A program made the translations under genes and the position numbers. A DNA stretch of 64,000 bases from JANMDU01 sp031375105 (GTDB taxonomy: Bacteria; Pseudomonadota; Gammaproteobacteria; Burkholderiales; Burkholderiaceae_C): the NCBI GenBank assembly GCA_031375105.1, contig JANMHJ010000046.1, positions 1 through 64,000 on the forward strand. The letters are read 5' to 3'. Numbering within the stretch: position 1 is the stretch's first letter; the number at the start of each line of letters is the position of its first letter. This document shows, in pieces, positions 8,802 to 18,376 of the stretch. The notes below the pieces were generated by a model. That model saw only the letters and a program-made list of their open reading frames with translations, was not told the DNA's origin and made no database searches.

Positions 8802-8869
8802 TTGCATCAAATAAAAAAACATCTGCGCCAAGCTCTACAATCCTTGATTGGACTTTTTTTGCACTCACA

Positions 8870-9586
8870 ATGAAACATCTCGATCTTGAAGAACAAGAGC
8901 AGCTCGATAAGCTCAAGGCATTTTGGAGGCAGTTCGGCGGCATCATCAGTGGTGTTCTGATTTTGGTATTTGGCTCCATTGCTGCATACAACGGCTGGCA
9001 ATGGTGGCAGCGCAGCCAATCTTTGCAAGCAGCGGCCATGTATGATGAGGTTGATCGTGCGGTGCAAGGCGGAGATCCTGCCAAAATCAGTCGGGCTTTT
9101 GCAGACATGAAAGAACGCTTCGGCGGTACAACCTACGCTGCACAAGCCGGATTGCTGTCTGCCAAAACACTCTACGACAAAGGTCAGGCAGAGCAAGCCA
9201 AAGCGCCTTTGGAGTGGGTGGCCGGAAACGCTGCTGATGAAAGCTACCGAGCCATCGCCAAGCTTCGGCTGGCCTCCATTTTGTTTGAAAACAAATCTTT
9301 TGATGCTGCTTTAAAGCTCACGGAAGGTTTGCCAAAAGAATTTGAAGCCTTGGCAGCCGATCGCCGAGGTGATATTTTGCTGGCTCAAGGCAAGCGTGAG
9401 GATGCTAAGTTTGCTTTTGAAAAAGCGCACAAGGGAATGGATGAGCGCAGTGAATACCGCCGATTGGTAGAAGTCAAGCTCAATGCTTTGGGTGTTGATG
9501 TCAGCAGCAAAGAAGCTGCTGCCAGCGCTGCACAGGCCGCCGCGCCAGCGGCTTCAGCTGCCGCACCTGTGAGCGCTCCGAAGTGA
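8870..9586 (+). CDS. YfgM-like tetratricopeptide membrane protein
   Basis: 238 residues. A short cytoplasmic N-terminus (HLDLEEQEQLDKLKAFWRQF) is followed by one membrane helix (about 25-42), then YNGWQWWQR and a helical TPR-like region to about 210. An Ala/Pro/Ser-rich tail ends it. This is the YfgM/DUF2133 architecture. In E. coli YfgM associates with the SecYEG translocon and the periplasmic chaperone PpiD. It lies directly before bamB and der, the order conserved in beta- and gamma-proteobacteria, and its stop overlaps an in-frame GTG/ATG of the bamB frame, suggesting coupling. Confidence 0.85.
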   Translation: MKHLDLEEQEQLDKLKAFWRQFGGIISGVLILVFGSIAAYNGWQWWQRSQSLQAAAMYDEVDRAVQGGDPAKISRAFADMKERFGGTTYAAQAGLLSAKTLYDKGQAEQAKAPLEWVAGNAADESYRAIAKLRLASILFENKSFDAALKLTEGLPKEFEALAADRRGDILLAQGKREDAKFAFEKAHKGMDERSEYRRLVEVKLNALGVDVSSKEAAASAAQAAAPAASAAAPVSAPK

Positions 9587-9666
9587 TGACCTTTCACCCT
9601 ATGACTGCTGGAGTTACGATGCGATCTCACACTCTATTTTCAATGCGCTTTGACACTTTTGACGCT

Positions 9667-10785
9667 ATGAAATATACGAAATATGCTGTGGTTTTAGGCG
9701 CCTTTTGCGCAGGCCTCAGCGGCTGCTCTGGCAGCAAACGCCCCGATCCGGCACCCTTGGCGGCAAATGTGCCATTGATTGGGGTGAAACAAGCTTGGAC
9801 GAGCCGAATCGGTGAGGTGCCGCCTGGCGCAGGGCCGACTGTTGTAGGCAATACCGTGGTTGTGGCTGCAACAGACGGTACCGTAGCCGCTATAGATGCT
9901 GTCTCTGGGCGTGATATTTGGCGTGGCACAGCGGGTGCACCGCTTGCCACGGGCGCAGGCACCGATGGCAAATTCACTGCAGTCATCACCCGCGACAATG
10001 ATGTTGTCGTGCTGGATGAGGGCAAGCAACTGTGGAAGGCTAAGCTTCCAGCCAGAGCGTTTACCGCGCCCTTCGTCGGTGGTGCGCGCGTCTTTGTGAT
10101 GCTGGCCGACAGATCGGTGCATGCTTTTGACGCTGCAACGGGACGAAAAATTTGGGCTCAGCAGCGCCCCAATGAGCCGCTCGTGCTCTCCAAAGCTGGC
10201 ACGATGTTGGCGGTTGGCGATACGCTGGTGGTTGGTTTGGGTGGCCGTTTGGTTGGCTTGAATCCTGGCAATGGCAGCGTGCGCTGGGAGGCGGCGATTG
10301 CCGCTCCGCGTGGCACGAATGATGTGGAGCGTTTGGTGGATATGGTCGGGCAGGTCAGTCGAATTGGTGATGTGGTCTGCGCCCGTGCTTTCCAAGCTTC
10401 TGTGGGTTGCGTCAACGCGGCGCGTGGCACACTGCTTTGGAATCGCCCAGCCAATGGCGCAGAAGGTATCCATGGTGATGGAAACCTTGTTTTTGGCACG
10501 GAAACAGATGGCAAACTCATCGCGTGGCGTAGAAGCGATGGACAAAATGCTTGGTCATCGGATCGCTTGTTGCATCGCACTTTGAGTGCGCCATTGGTTG
10601 TTGGCCGTTCTGTGGTGGTAGGCGACAGCAATGGAAACCTGCATATGTTATCGCGCGAAGACGGTGCAGCATTGAATCGCCTGACGACTGATGGCAGTGC
10701 TATCGTTGGCAGCCCGGCATTGGCCGGCGATTCTTTGGTTGTTGTGACGAAATCAGGTGGTGTCTTCGGCTTTAGGCCAGAATAG
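9667..10785 (+). CDS. bamB: Outer-membrane assembly lipoprotein BamB
   Basis: 372 residues from the ATG at 9667, chosen because a lipoprotein signal begins there (MKYTKYAVVLGAFCAGLSGC, lipidated Cys at 20). The frame is open back to a GTG at 9583, but that would bury the signal. BamB is the eight-bladed PQQ-like propeller of the BAM complex, which folds beta-barrel proteins into the outer membrane. Repeated blade motifs are visible: GTVAAIDAVSGRDIWRG, VHAFDAATGRKIWAQ, LVGLNPGNGSVRWEA, LIAWRRSDGQNAWSS. Lies between the yfgM-like gene and der. Confidence 0.93.
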   Translation: MKYTKYAVVLGAFCAGLSGCSGSKRPDPAPLAANVPLIGVKQAWTSRIGEVPPGAGPTVVGNTVVVAATDGTVAAIDAVSGRDIWRGTAGAPLATGAGTDGKFTAVITRDNDVVVLDEGKQLWKAKLPARAFTAPFVGGARVFVMLADRSVHAFDAATGRKIWAQQRPNEPLVLSKAGTMLAVGDTLVVGLGGRLVGLNPGNGSVRWEAAIAAPRGTNDVERLVDMVGQVSRIGDVVCARAFQASVGCVNAARGTLLWNRPANGAEGIHGDGNLVFGTETDGKLIAWRRSDGQNAWSSDRLLHRTLSAPLVVGRSVVVGDSNGNLHMLSREDGAALNRLTTDGSAIVGSPALAGDSLVVVTKSGGVFGFRPE

Positions 10786-10858
10786 TTTTCCGTTCGTACG
10801 CAGGGTCGATGCACCGCGACCACACAGGAGCGAACGGCTACAAATAAAAGGTCTCTGA

Positions 10859-12193
10859 ATGAAACCCGTGGTGGCCTTGGTCGGCAGACCGAACGTCGGC
10901 AAATCGACGCTCTTTAACCGTTTTACAAAAAGCCGCGATGCCATTGTGGCCGATTACGCGGGCCTGACGCGAGATCGCCACTACGGCAATGCTCGCCTTG
11001 GCAATCGCGAATATATCGTGATTGATACTGGCGGCTTTGAGCCGACGGCGGAGAGTGGCATTTTTAAAGAAATGGCCAAGCAGACCCGTCAAGCCGTCGC
11101 TGAGTGCGATGTGGTGATCTTTGTGGTGGATGCACGTGAAGGCATCTCAGCGCAAGATCACGATATTGCAAAGTATTTGCGTAAGCTGGGCAAGCCCACG
11201 ATCCTTGCTGCCAACAAAGCTGAGGGCATGCAAGCTGGTGCGCAGCTGAGCGAATTTTTCGAGCTCGGTTTGGGCGATGTGCGTGCCGTATCCGCTGCGC
11301 ACGGCCAGAATATTCGACCGCTGATTGAAGAGGCGCTGGATAAACTGAATTTGCCTGAGCAGACGGAAGAAGAAGTGCGCGATCCTGATGTTATCAAGCT
11401 CGCAGTCGCAGGCAAGCCTAACGTCGGCAAATCCACGCTCATCAACACTTGGCTGGGAGAGGAGCGCTTGGTGGCCTTTGATCAACCCGGCACCACGCGA
11501 GATGCGATCTCCGTGCCGTTTGAAAAAGGCGGACAAAAGTTTGAGCTGATCGACACGGCAGGTTTGCGCCGCAAAGGCAAAGTGTTTGAAGCGATTGAAA
11601 AATTTTCCGTTGTAAAAACACTGCAAGCTATCGAGAGTGCCCACGTCGTGTTGCTGCTGATCGATGCCAAAGAAGGCATCAGCGATCAAGATGCGCATAT
11701 TGCTGCTTACTGCGTGGAGGCGGGCAGGGCACTCGTGCTCGCTATCAACAAATGGGATGCGATTGACAGCTACGAGCGCGAGCTGCTGGAGCGTTCGATT
11801 GAGACGCGCTTGGTATTTTTGAAGTTTGCAGAAGTTCATAAAATTTCTGCGATCAAGCGGCAAGGCTTAGCGCCTGTGTGGAAATCAATTGCGCATGCCT
11901 TCCAATCCAGCTTTCGCAAAATGCCCACACCCCAGCTCACGCGTATCTTGCTGCAAGCCATTGAAGAGCAAGCACCGCGCAGAGATGGGCACCGCCGCCC
12001 CAAGCCGCGCTATGCGCATCAAGGCGGGCAGAATCCTCCCATCATCATCGTGCATGGCAATATGCTTGATCACATCACTGATGCGTGGAAGCGCTTCTTG
12101 GAAGGCCGAATCCGCAAAGCTTTCGACCTCGTGGGCACACCGATGCGCATCGAATTCCGCTCTCAAGACAATCCGTTTGATGAGAAGAAGTAA
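10859..12193 (+). CDS. der: Ribosome-assembly GTPase Der (EngA)
   Basis: 444 residues with the tandem GTPase arrangement unique to this family. Domain 1 has GRPNVGKST at 9-17 and DTGG; domain 2 has GKPNVGKST near 186-194, DTAG and NKWD. A KH-like C-terminal domain begins near 350 (TPQLTRILLQAIEEQAPRR). Der is essential for 50S subunit maturation. Near-usual length, intact motifs. 73 bp follow bamB and an hfq leader follows it. Confidence 0.97.
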   Translation: MKPVVALVGRPNVGKSTLFNRFTKSRDAIVADYAGLTRDRHYGNARLGNREYIVIDTGGFEPTAESGIFKEMAKQTRQAVAECDVVIFVVDAREGISAQDHDIAKYLRKLGKPTILAANKAEGMQAGAQLSEFFELGLGDVRAVSAAHGQNIRPLIEEALDKLNLPEQTEEEVRDPDVIKLAVAGKPNVGKSTLINTWLGEERLVAFDQPGTTRDAISVPFEKGGQKFELIDTAGLRRKGKVFEAIEKFSVVKTLQAIESAHVVLLLIDAKEGISDQDAHIAAYCVEAGRALVLAINKWDAIDSYERELLERSIETRLVFLKFAEVHKISAIKRQGLAPVWKSIAHAFQSSFRKMPTPQLTRILLQAIEEQAPRRDGHRRPKPRYAHQGGQNPPIIIVHGNMLDHITDAWKRFLEGRIRKAFDLVGTPMRIEFRSQDNPFDEKK

Positions 12194-12308
12194 AGTTAAT
12201 TTCGCCCAGAGCGCTCTACCTTTTTCGATTGTCAAGAAAAAAACAGGCTTTTACAGCCAAGGGGCATTGAACTTTTGCTTTTAGGCCACACTCTGTGTTA
12301 TCGTAACA

Positions 12309-12328
12309 GTTCCAATAATTACTGGAAC
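12309..12328 (+). promoter_or_regulatory. Hairpin in the hfq leader
   Basis: Inverted repeat GTTCCA (12309-12314) and TGGAAC (12323-12328) with an 8-base A/T loop. It ends two bases before the GGAG Shine-Dalgarno of hfq. It could act in translational control of hfq (Hfq represses its own mRNA in E. coli) or lie in the promoter; the sequence does not decide. Confidence 0.45.
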
Positions 12329-12340
12329 ACGGAGAATATC

Positions 12341-12610
12341 GTGAGCAACAACAAAGGCCAACTCTTGCAAGACCCGTTCTTGAACCAACTCCGCCGCGAG
12401 CATGTGCCCGTGTCGATTTACTTGGTCAACGGCATCAAACTGCAAGGCCAAATCGAATCGTTTGATCAGTACGTCGTGCTGCTCCGCAATACCGTTACGC
12501 AAATGGTTTACAAGCATGCTATCTCGACCATCGTGCCCGGTCGTGCCGTGAACTTCAGCACCGCTGAAGATGGTTCTCCATCTGTTGGTGTTGCTGCGCC
12601 TGCGCAATAA
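12341..12610 (+). CDS. hfq: RNA chaperone Hfq
   Basis: 89 residues from a GTG start with GGAG at 12331-12334; the frame is open further upstream but the family begins with SNNKGQLLQDPFLN. Hfq forms a hexameric Sm-like ring that pairs small RNAs with mRNAs. The proximal-face residues Q8, D9 and F11-type positions (GQLLQDPFLNQLRREHVPV), Sm1 (VSIYLVNGIKLQGQIESFD) and the Sm2 motif YKHAIST are all present. The C-terminal tail is short, as in other beta-proteobacteria. It lies in the der-hfq-hflX-hflK-hflC string. Confidence 0.97.
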   Translation: MSNNKGQLLQDPFLNQLRREHVPVSIYLVNGIKLQGQIESFDQYVVLLRNTVTQMVYKHAISTIVPGRAVNFSTAEDGSPSVGVAAPAQ

Positions 12611-12635
12611 ACCAAGCGCTTAAGCTTCATTCAGC

Positions 12636-13769
12636 TTGGCACCATCCAGCGAGAGTTCAGAGCTGCCCACAAGCAGCAACACAGTGCTGCTCGTCGGCGT
12701 GGATTTCCACGCTCCGAACTTCGATGCCTCTCTTGAAGAGCTTGGCCTCCTTGCGCTCACTGCCGGCTTGCGGCCTGTCGCACGCATGACGTGCAAACGC
12801 CATGCACCTGATGCGGCACTTTTTGTGGGCAGCGGCAAAGCCGACGAAATCCAAGCATTGGCACAGCAACATGGTGCGGCTGAAATCTTGTTTGATCAAG
12901 CAATCAGCCCTGCGCAGCAGCGCAATTTAGAGCGGCGTATTGGCTTGCCAGTCAATGATCGTATTTTTTTAATTCTCGAGATTTTTGCCCAGCGTGCCCG
13001 CTCTCATGAAGGCAAACTTCAAGTTGAGCTGGCCAAACTGCAATACCAATCCACCCGGCTTGTGCGCCGCTGGAGTCACCTCGAACGCCAAAGGGGCGGC
13101 ATCGGCGGACGCGGCGGTCCTGGTGAGACGCAGATGGAGCTGGACAAGCGCATGATCAACGAATCGATCAAGCGCACCAAAGCACGGCTGGAGACGGTGA
13201 AAAAACAGCGCAACACACAGCGCCGCCAGCGTGTAAATGCCCAGCATTTTGGTATCGCTTTGGTGGGCTACACCAATGCCGGGAAATCCACCTTGTTTAA
13301 CAAGCTCACCAAAGCTAAGGTGTATGCCGCCGATCAACTGTTTGCCACGCTTGACCCGACCACACGCAGCATTTATTTGGGTCATGCCCAACAATCAGCG
13401 AGCTTGTCAGACACAGTGGGTTTCATACGTGATCTGCCCCATGGCTTGATTGATGCTTTTGAGGCCACTTTGCAAGAAGCTGCCAATGCGCAATTGCTAC
13501 TGCATGTCGTTGATGCTGCAAACCCTCATTTCATCGAGCAAATCAAAGAAGTGCAGCATGTGCTTGGAGAGATTGGTGCGACGGAGATTCCGCAGCTTTT
13601 GATATTCAACAAATACGACGCCTTGGCTGCCGAGCAGCGGCCGCAAAAGCTGCATGACCACTACGAGGTCGATGGCCAAAGTATTGAGCGTGTTTTTGTC
13701 AGCGCCCAGAATGGCGAAGGCTTGGAAATTTTGCGGTCAATTTTGGCCGCGCGTGCTCCCAGCTCTTGA
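12636..13769 (+). CDS. hflX: Ribosome-splitting GTPase HflX
   Basis: 377 residues. The N-terminal HflX domain is followed by the hallmark GGRGGPGETQMELDKR (about 150-165), a coiled helix and an Obg-like GTPase domain with GYTNAGKST (about 211-219), DTVGFIRDLP and FNKYD. HflX splits stalled or hibernating ribosomes. An in-frame stop at 12621-12623 rules out an upstream start, so the first usable codon is a TTG at 12636 without a clear Shine-Dalgarno. It lies 25 bp after hfq and 6 bp before the hflK frame, so it is probably co-transcribed. Confidence 0.95.
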   Translation: MAPSSESSELPTSSNTVLLVGVDFHAPNFDASLEELGLLALTAGLRPVARMTCKRHAPDAALFVGSGKADEIQALAQQHGAAEILFDQAISPAQQRNLERRIGLPVNDRIFLILEIFAQRARSHEGKLQVELAKLQYQSTRLVRRWSHLERQRGGIGGRGGPGETQMELDKRMINESIKRTKARLETVKKQRNTQRRQRVNAQHFGIALVGYTNAGKSTLFNKLTKAKVYAADQLFATLDPTTRSIYLGHAQQSASLSDTVGFIRDLPHGLIDAFEATLQEAANAQLLLHVVDAANPHFIEQIKEVQHVLGEIGATEIPQLLIFNKYDALAAEQRPQKLHDHYEVDGQSIERVFVSAQNGEGLEILRSILAARAPSS

Positions 13770-13775
13770 CAGTTT

Positions 13776-15269
13776 ATGATGACAACCCATATGTTGCCCA
13801 TGCCCACACTTTCACCGCGAGCCACAATGCTCTCGCTCCATCGCATGTTCTCCCGAATATTCAATCTCAACGACGGTAAATGGGGGCGCTCTGATGCGCC
13901 TGCTTCTGCACCTCCTCCAAGCGATGGCAATGCACCACCTGCGCCACCTAGCCCAGCGCCTGCGCCAACGCCAGCCCCAGCCCCGGTTGCGCCTGCGCCT
14001 TCGTCTGCACCCGGGCAGGGCGGCAGCTCTGGCGGCGGCTCGCCCAACCAAGGCCCGCCTGATCTTGATGAGCTATGGCGCGATTTCAACCGCAAGCTGG
14101 GCGGCCTCTTTGGTGGCAACAAACAAGCCCCGCGTGGCGGCGAACCCAATTGGAATCGCCACAACCAAAACAATGGCAACAACAGCGGCGGTAGCAGTGG
14201 CAACAGCGGTGGTTTTCAGCCAGACATGAAATCCGCAGGGATAGGCGCTGGATTGATTGTTGTGATCGCCGTGCTGATTTGGCTTGGTACGGGGTTTTTT
14301 ATTGTCCAAGAGGGTCAGCAAGCAGTGATCACGCGTTTTGGTGCACTCAACCGCACCGTTGACGCAGGCTTTAACTGGCGTGCGCCCTATCCGTTTGAGC
14401 GGCATGAAACTGTCGCGCTCACGCAGTTGCGTTCTGTGGAGATCGGCCGCAATTCTGCTGTTGGGAATTCTGGTCTCAAAGATTGGTCGGTGCTCACGCA
14501 AGATGAAAACATCGTTGATGTGCGCTTCACAATCCAGTACCGCTTGAAAAGCGCTGCGGATTATTTGTTTCAAAATCGCACGCCCGATGAAGCTGTGGTG
14601 AAAGCTGCTGAGTCGGCCATTCGTGAAGTGGTGGGCAAGAGCGGCATGGATACTGTGCTCAACAAAGACCGTGAATCCATTCAGCGCGATGTGGCCAAGA
14701 GCGTGCAAGCTCAACTCGACCGCTACAAAACTGGCATTGACGTGCAAAATGTCAACATCACCAATGTGCAGCCGCCAGAGGCAGTGCAAGCCGCATTTGA
14801 CGATGCGCTGAAGGCTGGGCAAGACCGTGATCGCGCTAAAAACGAAGGGCAAGCCTATGCCAACGATGTGATTCCTCGCGCACGAGGTACCGCATCTCGG
14901 TTGAAGGAGGAATCAGAAGGTTACAAAGCGCGCGTTGTGGCACAGGCTGAGGGCGATGCGCAACGCTTCCGAGCTATTTACACGGAATATGCCAAGGCGC
15001 CGCAGGTCACGCGAGATCGCATGTATTTAGACACCATGCAGCAAATTTACAGCAACACAACCAAGATTTTGGTGGATTCTCGGCAAGGCAACAGCTTGCT
15101 ATATTTGCCACTCGACAAAATCATGCAACTCAGCGGCAGTTCGAGCGAGATTGTGACGATTCCCAGCACTAACACTGCCTCGGGTGCTCCTAATACTGTA
15201 GCGCCAGCCGTGGCCCCGAGCTCGCCGCCTGCGATGGGTCGCAGCAGCCGTGATCGCGATAGCCGCTGA
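13776..15269 (+). CDS. hflK: FtsH-modulating membrane protein HflK
   Basis: Up to 497 residues. HflK and HflC form the periplasm-facing SPFH cage that regulates the FtsH protease. A Pro/Ala-rich region, then a Gly/Asn-rich segment (about 125-148), precede one membrane helix (about 158-180, IGAGLIVVIAVLIWLGTGFF). The SPFH domain follows (IVQEGQQAVITRFGAL, LTQDENIVDVRFTIQYR) and then the helical stalk (AKNEGQAYANDVIPRARGTA). Several Met codons are possible starts. By family comparison the one at 13845 (MFSRIFNLNDGKWGR) is likely the real start, as no ribosome site marks the earlier ones. Confidence 0.93.
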   Translation: MMTTHMLPMPTLSPRATMLSLHRMFSRIFNLNDGKWGRSDAPASAPPPSDGNAPPAPPSPAPAPTPAPAPVAPAPSSAPGQGGSSGGGSPNQGPPDLDELWRDFNRKLGGLFGGNKQAPRGGEPNWNRHNQNNGNNSGGSSGNSGGFQPDMKSAGIGAGLIVVIAVLIWLGTGFFIVQEGQQAVITRFGALNRTVDAGFNWRAPYPFERHETVALTQLRSVEIGRNSAVGNSGLKDWSVLTQDENIVDVRFTIQYRLKSAADYLFQNRTPDEAVVKAAESAIREVVGKSGMDTVLNKDRESIQRDVAKSVQAQLDRYKTGIDVQNVNITNVQPPEAVQAAFDDALKAGQDRDRAKNEGQAYANDVIPRARGTASRLKEESEGYKARVVAQAEGDAQRFRAIYTEYAKAPQVTRDRMYLDTMQQIYSNTTKILVDSRQGNSLLYLPLDKIMQLSGSSSEIVTIPSTNTASGAPNTVAPAVAPSSPPAMGRSSRDRDSR

Positions 15270-15283
15270 TAGGGAGAAAAATC

Positions 15284-16186
15284 ATGAACAGAATTGGATT
15301 TGTAATTTCTGGCCTGCTGGTGATTCTTGCTGGCTTGGCATCCACGCTTTTTGTGGTGGATCAACGTCAATTTGGTGTGCTCTATTCCTTTGGCCAAATC
15401 AAGGAAGTGATCACGGAGCCTGGCTTGCGCTTTAAGCTGCCCCAGCCGTTTCAAAACGTGGTTTTTCTAGACCGCCGAATCTTGACGCTGGACAGCCCTG
15501 AAACCGGCTCCATCCAAACTGCGGAGAAGAAAAATTTGGTCGTTGATTGGCTTGTGAAATGGCGTATTTCTGATGCGCGGCAATTCATTCGCAATAACTC
15601 TGGTGGCGCCAACATCGCCACAGCAGAGAGCCGCCTGACTTCTGTGGTGCAAGACGCACTCAACTCCGAAGTGACCAAGCGCACGGTGCGCGATGTGCTC
15701 TCTAGCGAGCGAGACAAAGTGATGCTTGGTGTGCAGCAGCGTTTGATCGAAGATGCCAAAAATTTTGGTATTGAGATCGTCGATGTCAGGATCAAGCGCG
15801 TGGATTTTCCACCCTCTGTGACGGATTCTGTCTATCAGCGTATGCAATCCGAACGCCGCCAAGTGGCCAACGAGTTGCGCTCTACTGGCGCTGCTGAAGC
15901 GGAGAAAATTCGCGCTGATGCAGATCGCCAGCGTGAGGTGATCGTGGCTGAAGCTTATCGGGATGCGCAAAAAATCAAGGGCGAAGGAGATGCCAAAGCC
16001 GCAGCTTTGTATGGCGATGCTTTTGGCCGCGATCCTCAATTTGCGCAGTTTTATCGCAGTTTAGATGCCTACAAAAGCAGTTTTTCTAAGAAGAGCGATG
16101 TGATGGTGCTCGACCCATCCAGCGATTTCTTCCGTGTGATGCGTAACGGCGGCTCGGGTGCTGCTGCCTCGCCTGCGAAGAAGTAA
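15284..16186 (+). CDS. hflC: FtsH-modulating membrane protein HflC
   Basis: 300 residues, preceded by AGGGAG. An N-terminal membrane anchor (about 4-23) is followed by the SPFH domain (VVDQRQFGVLYSFGQIKEVITEPG) and the helical arm ending in DAQKIKGEGDAKAAALYGDAFG, the HflC signature. Partner of HflK in the FtsH supercomplex. Starts 14 bp after hflK and ends the hfq-hflX-hflK-hflC string. Confidence 0.96.
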   Translation: MNRIGFVISGLLVILAGLASTLFVVDQRQFGVLYSFGQIKEVITEPGLRFKLPQPFQNVVFLDRRILTLDSPETGSIQTAEKKNLVVDWLVKWRISDARQFIRNNSGGANIATAESRLTSVVQDALNSEVTKRTVRDVLSSERDKVMLGVQQRLIEDAKNFGIEIVDVRIKRVDFPPSVTDSVYQRMQSERRQVANELRSTGAAEAEKIRADADRQREVIVAEAYRDAQKIKGEGDAKAAALYGDAFGRDPQFAQFYRSLDAYKSSFSKKSDVMVLDPSSDFFRVMRNGGSGAAASPAKK

Positions 16187-16353
16187 ATTCAGAAAACTCC
16201 CAGCGCGTGGATGCTTTCTCTGGCGCACTGGTTGTGTTTTTTAGATTGGGCAAGGCAACCTATTTCCAAGCGAACAGATTCCGATTGAGCATCTGTGGCC
16301 TAGGGTGTAATATCTGAGCCAGTTGTGAATTGAAGCTTTGAATTTCCCTGCCT

Positions 16354-18336
16354 GTGAACGCTGTCCCAAAATCTACTCTGTTTGTTGACCAATTTGATTC
16401 TCATGGCGCTTGGCGCAGGGAGTTTGCTGCGCGTCTGAAGCAACTCTCGGATTGGCTCGGGGATCACGAGCTGATGGATGCCGCTATTTCTGAGCGCATG
16501 GTGCAGCTTGAAGCGCAAGTGCGCTCAGACAAAGTCATGGTGGCTTTCGTCGCTGAATTTTCACGCGGCAAATCTGAGCTGATCAACGCGATTTTCTTTG
16601 CCACTTATGGTCGTCGCATCATGCCAGCCAGCGCAGGCCGCACCACGATGTGTCCCACCGAGCTAGGCTGGGATGGTGATGTGCCACCCTGTTTGCGTTT
16701 GTTGCCGATTGAAAGCCGCCTTCAATCCCAATCTTTGATGGAATGGCGGCATGCCCCCGACCAGTGGACACGCATCGATTTGGATGTCAACGATCCTGAT
16801 CAGTTGGCCACAGCCTTTGAAAAAGTCTCTGAGGTCATCAAAGTCAGCAAAGACGAGGCCAGAGCGCTCGGGTTTTGGCATGATGAGACGCCGCAAGACA
16901 ATCCTCGCCAAGATGCACAGGGCAGGGTTGAAGTGCCGCGCTGGCGACATGCGCTGATCAATATTGCGCATCCGCTGCTCAAACAAGGTTTGGTGATTTT
17001 GGATACACCGGGCTTGAACGCGATTGGTGCTGAGCCTGAATTAACGGTCAGCCTGATTCCGCAGGCACACGCGGTTGTGTTTATATTGGCGGCAGACACC
17101 GGCGTCACCAAATCTGATTTGTCGATTTGGAAGGATCACCTGATCACCGAGCAGACGGATTACTCCTCGCGTTTGGTTGTGCTCAACAAAATCGACACGC
17201 TGTGGGATGCACTTTCTACACCCGATCAAATAAGGCTAGCAGTTGAGCGCCAAAGGCGCACCTCGGCAGAGATTTTGGCGTTGCCTGAAAACCAAGTGAT
17301 TCCAGTTTCTGCGCAAAAAGGGCTGGTGGCCAAAGTCATGGGGGATGCGGGTTTGCTCAAAGCCAGCCAACTGCCCCAGCTTGAGCAAGCCTTGTCTGAG
17401 GGCATGATGGGGCAGCGCAAAAAGATTTTGCAAGCAGCAGTCTCCAGCAGCATTGGAGAGCTGCGCCAAGAGGTCTCGCGCGTCATCACGATGCGTCGCC
17501 GCGATTTGCAGGAGCAAATGATGGAGCTGCGCGGCTTGCGCGGCAAAAACGCCAATGTCATCAAACATATGCGAGGGCGCATCGAAAGCGAGCAAGCCGA
17601 GTTTGATGCCAGTGGGATGCGCATCCATGCGGTGCGCTCAGTGCATTTGAAATTGCTGCGTGAGGTGTTCACTGCTTTGGGCACATCCACGCTTCGTGCC
17701 GAGCTGCGCCAGCTCAATGAAGCGCTGCGCCAGCCGGGCATCAAGCTGGGTGCGCGCAAAGCCTATGCTGAGACTTTCGGGCGCTTGCGCGATATCTTTG
17801 GCCACACCAAGCAGCTCAATGGCGAAATCCACAATATGCTGGCCACCAGCTTTCGTCAGCTCAACACGGAATTCGGTTTTTCGTTGCAAACACCGCGTGA
17901 GCCCGAGCTGGCGCGCTACCAAAATGATCTGGATGCTGTGGAGCGCAGCCATGCGCAATATCTAGGCTTGGGCAATGCCTTCCGCTTGGCTCAACCTGAA
18001 TTTGCAGATCGGCTGGTGCGTGCCTTGGCCACGCGCTTGCGCGTGGTGTTTGAATCGGCCTTGGGCGAGGTCGAGCTCTGGAACAAATCTGCAGCTTCGC
18101 AGCTTGATGCCCAATTGCGTGAGCGCCGCAAGAATTTCGCCAAACGCCTTGAAGCCATCGAGCGTATTCAAAATGCGGCAGTCACGCTGGATGATCGAAT
18201 CATTGAGCTCGACACCCAAGATGCAAAATCAATCGAGCTCGACACCAAGCTTTCTTTGCTCACCAGCATGCTGGTGGATGCGCCCGTGCACCCGGATTCC
18301 CAGCGCGATGGCTTGCTGGCTCACGCAAGCGTTTGA
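16354..18336 (+). CDS. Dynamin-like GTPase family protein
   Basis: 660 residues from a GTG at 16354. The G1 loop AEFSRGKSELIN (about 67-78), G3 DTPGLNAIG (about 217) and G4 VVLNKIDTLWD (about 277) match bacterial dynamin-like GTPases with the E-F-x-x-G-K-S-x-L-I-N pattern. A long helical region follows (about 340-640) with coiled-coil character. No transmembrane segment is visible. Bacterial dynamins remodel or protect membranes, but this subfamily is uncharacterised to my knowledge. It stands 167 bp after hflC and just before mutY on the same strand. Role open. Confidence 0.8.
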   Translation: MNAVPKSTLFVDQFDSHGAWRREFAARLKQLSDWLGDHELMDAAISERMVQLEAQVRSDKVMVAFVAEFSRGKSELINAIFFATYGRRIMPASAGRTTMCPTELGWDGDVPPCLRLLPIESRLQSQSLMEWRHAPDQWTRIDLDVNDPDQLATAFEKVSEVIKVSKDEARALGFWHDETPQDNPRQDAQGRVEVPRWRHALINIAHPLLKQGLVILDTPGLNAIGAEPELTVSLIPQAHAVVFILAADTGVTKSDLSIWKDHLITEQTDYSSRLVVLNKIDTLWDALSTPDQIRLAVERQRRTSAEILALPENQVIPVSAQKGLVAKVMGDAGLLKASQLPQLEQALSEGMMGQRKKILQAAVSSSIGELRQEVSRVITMRRRDLQEQMMELRGLRGKNANVIKHMRGRIESEQAEFDASGMRIHAVRSVHLKLLREVFTALGTSTLRAELRQLNEALRQPGIKLGARKAYAETFGRLRDIFGHTKQLNGEIHNMLATSFRQLNTEFGFSLQTPREPELARYQNDLDAVERSHAQYLGLGNAFRLAQPEFADRLVRALATRLRVVFESALGEVELWNKSAASQLDAQLRERRKNFAKRLEAIERIQNAAVTLDDRIIELDTQDAKSIELDTKLSLLTSMLVDAPVHPDSQRDGLLAHASV

Positions 18337-18376
18337 GTGGTTTTGAGCTTGCAATCATCGCTGTTTCAGCTGGATC

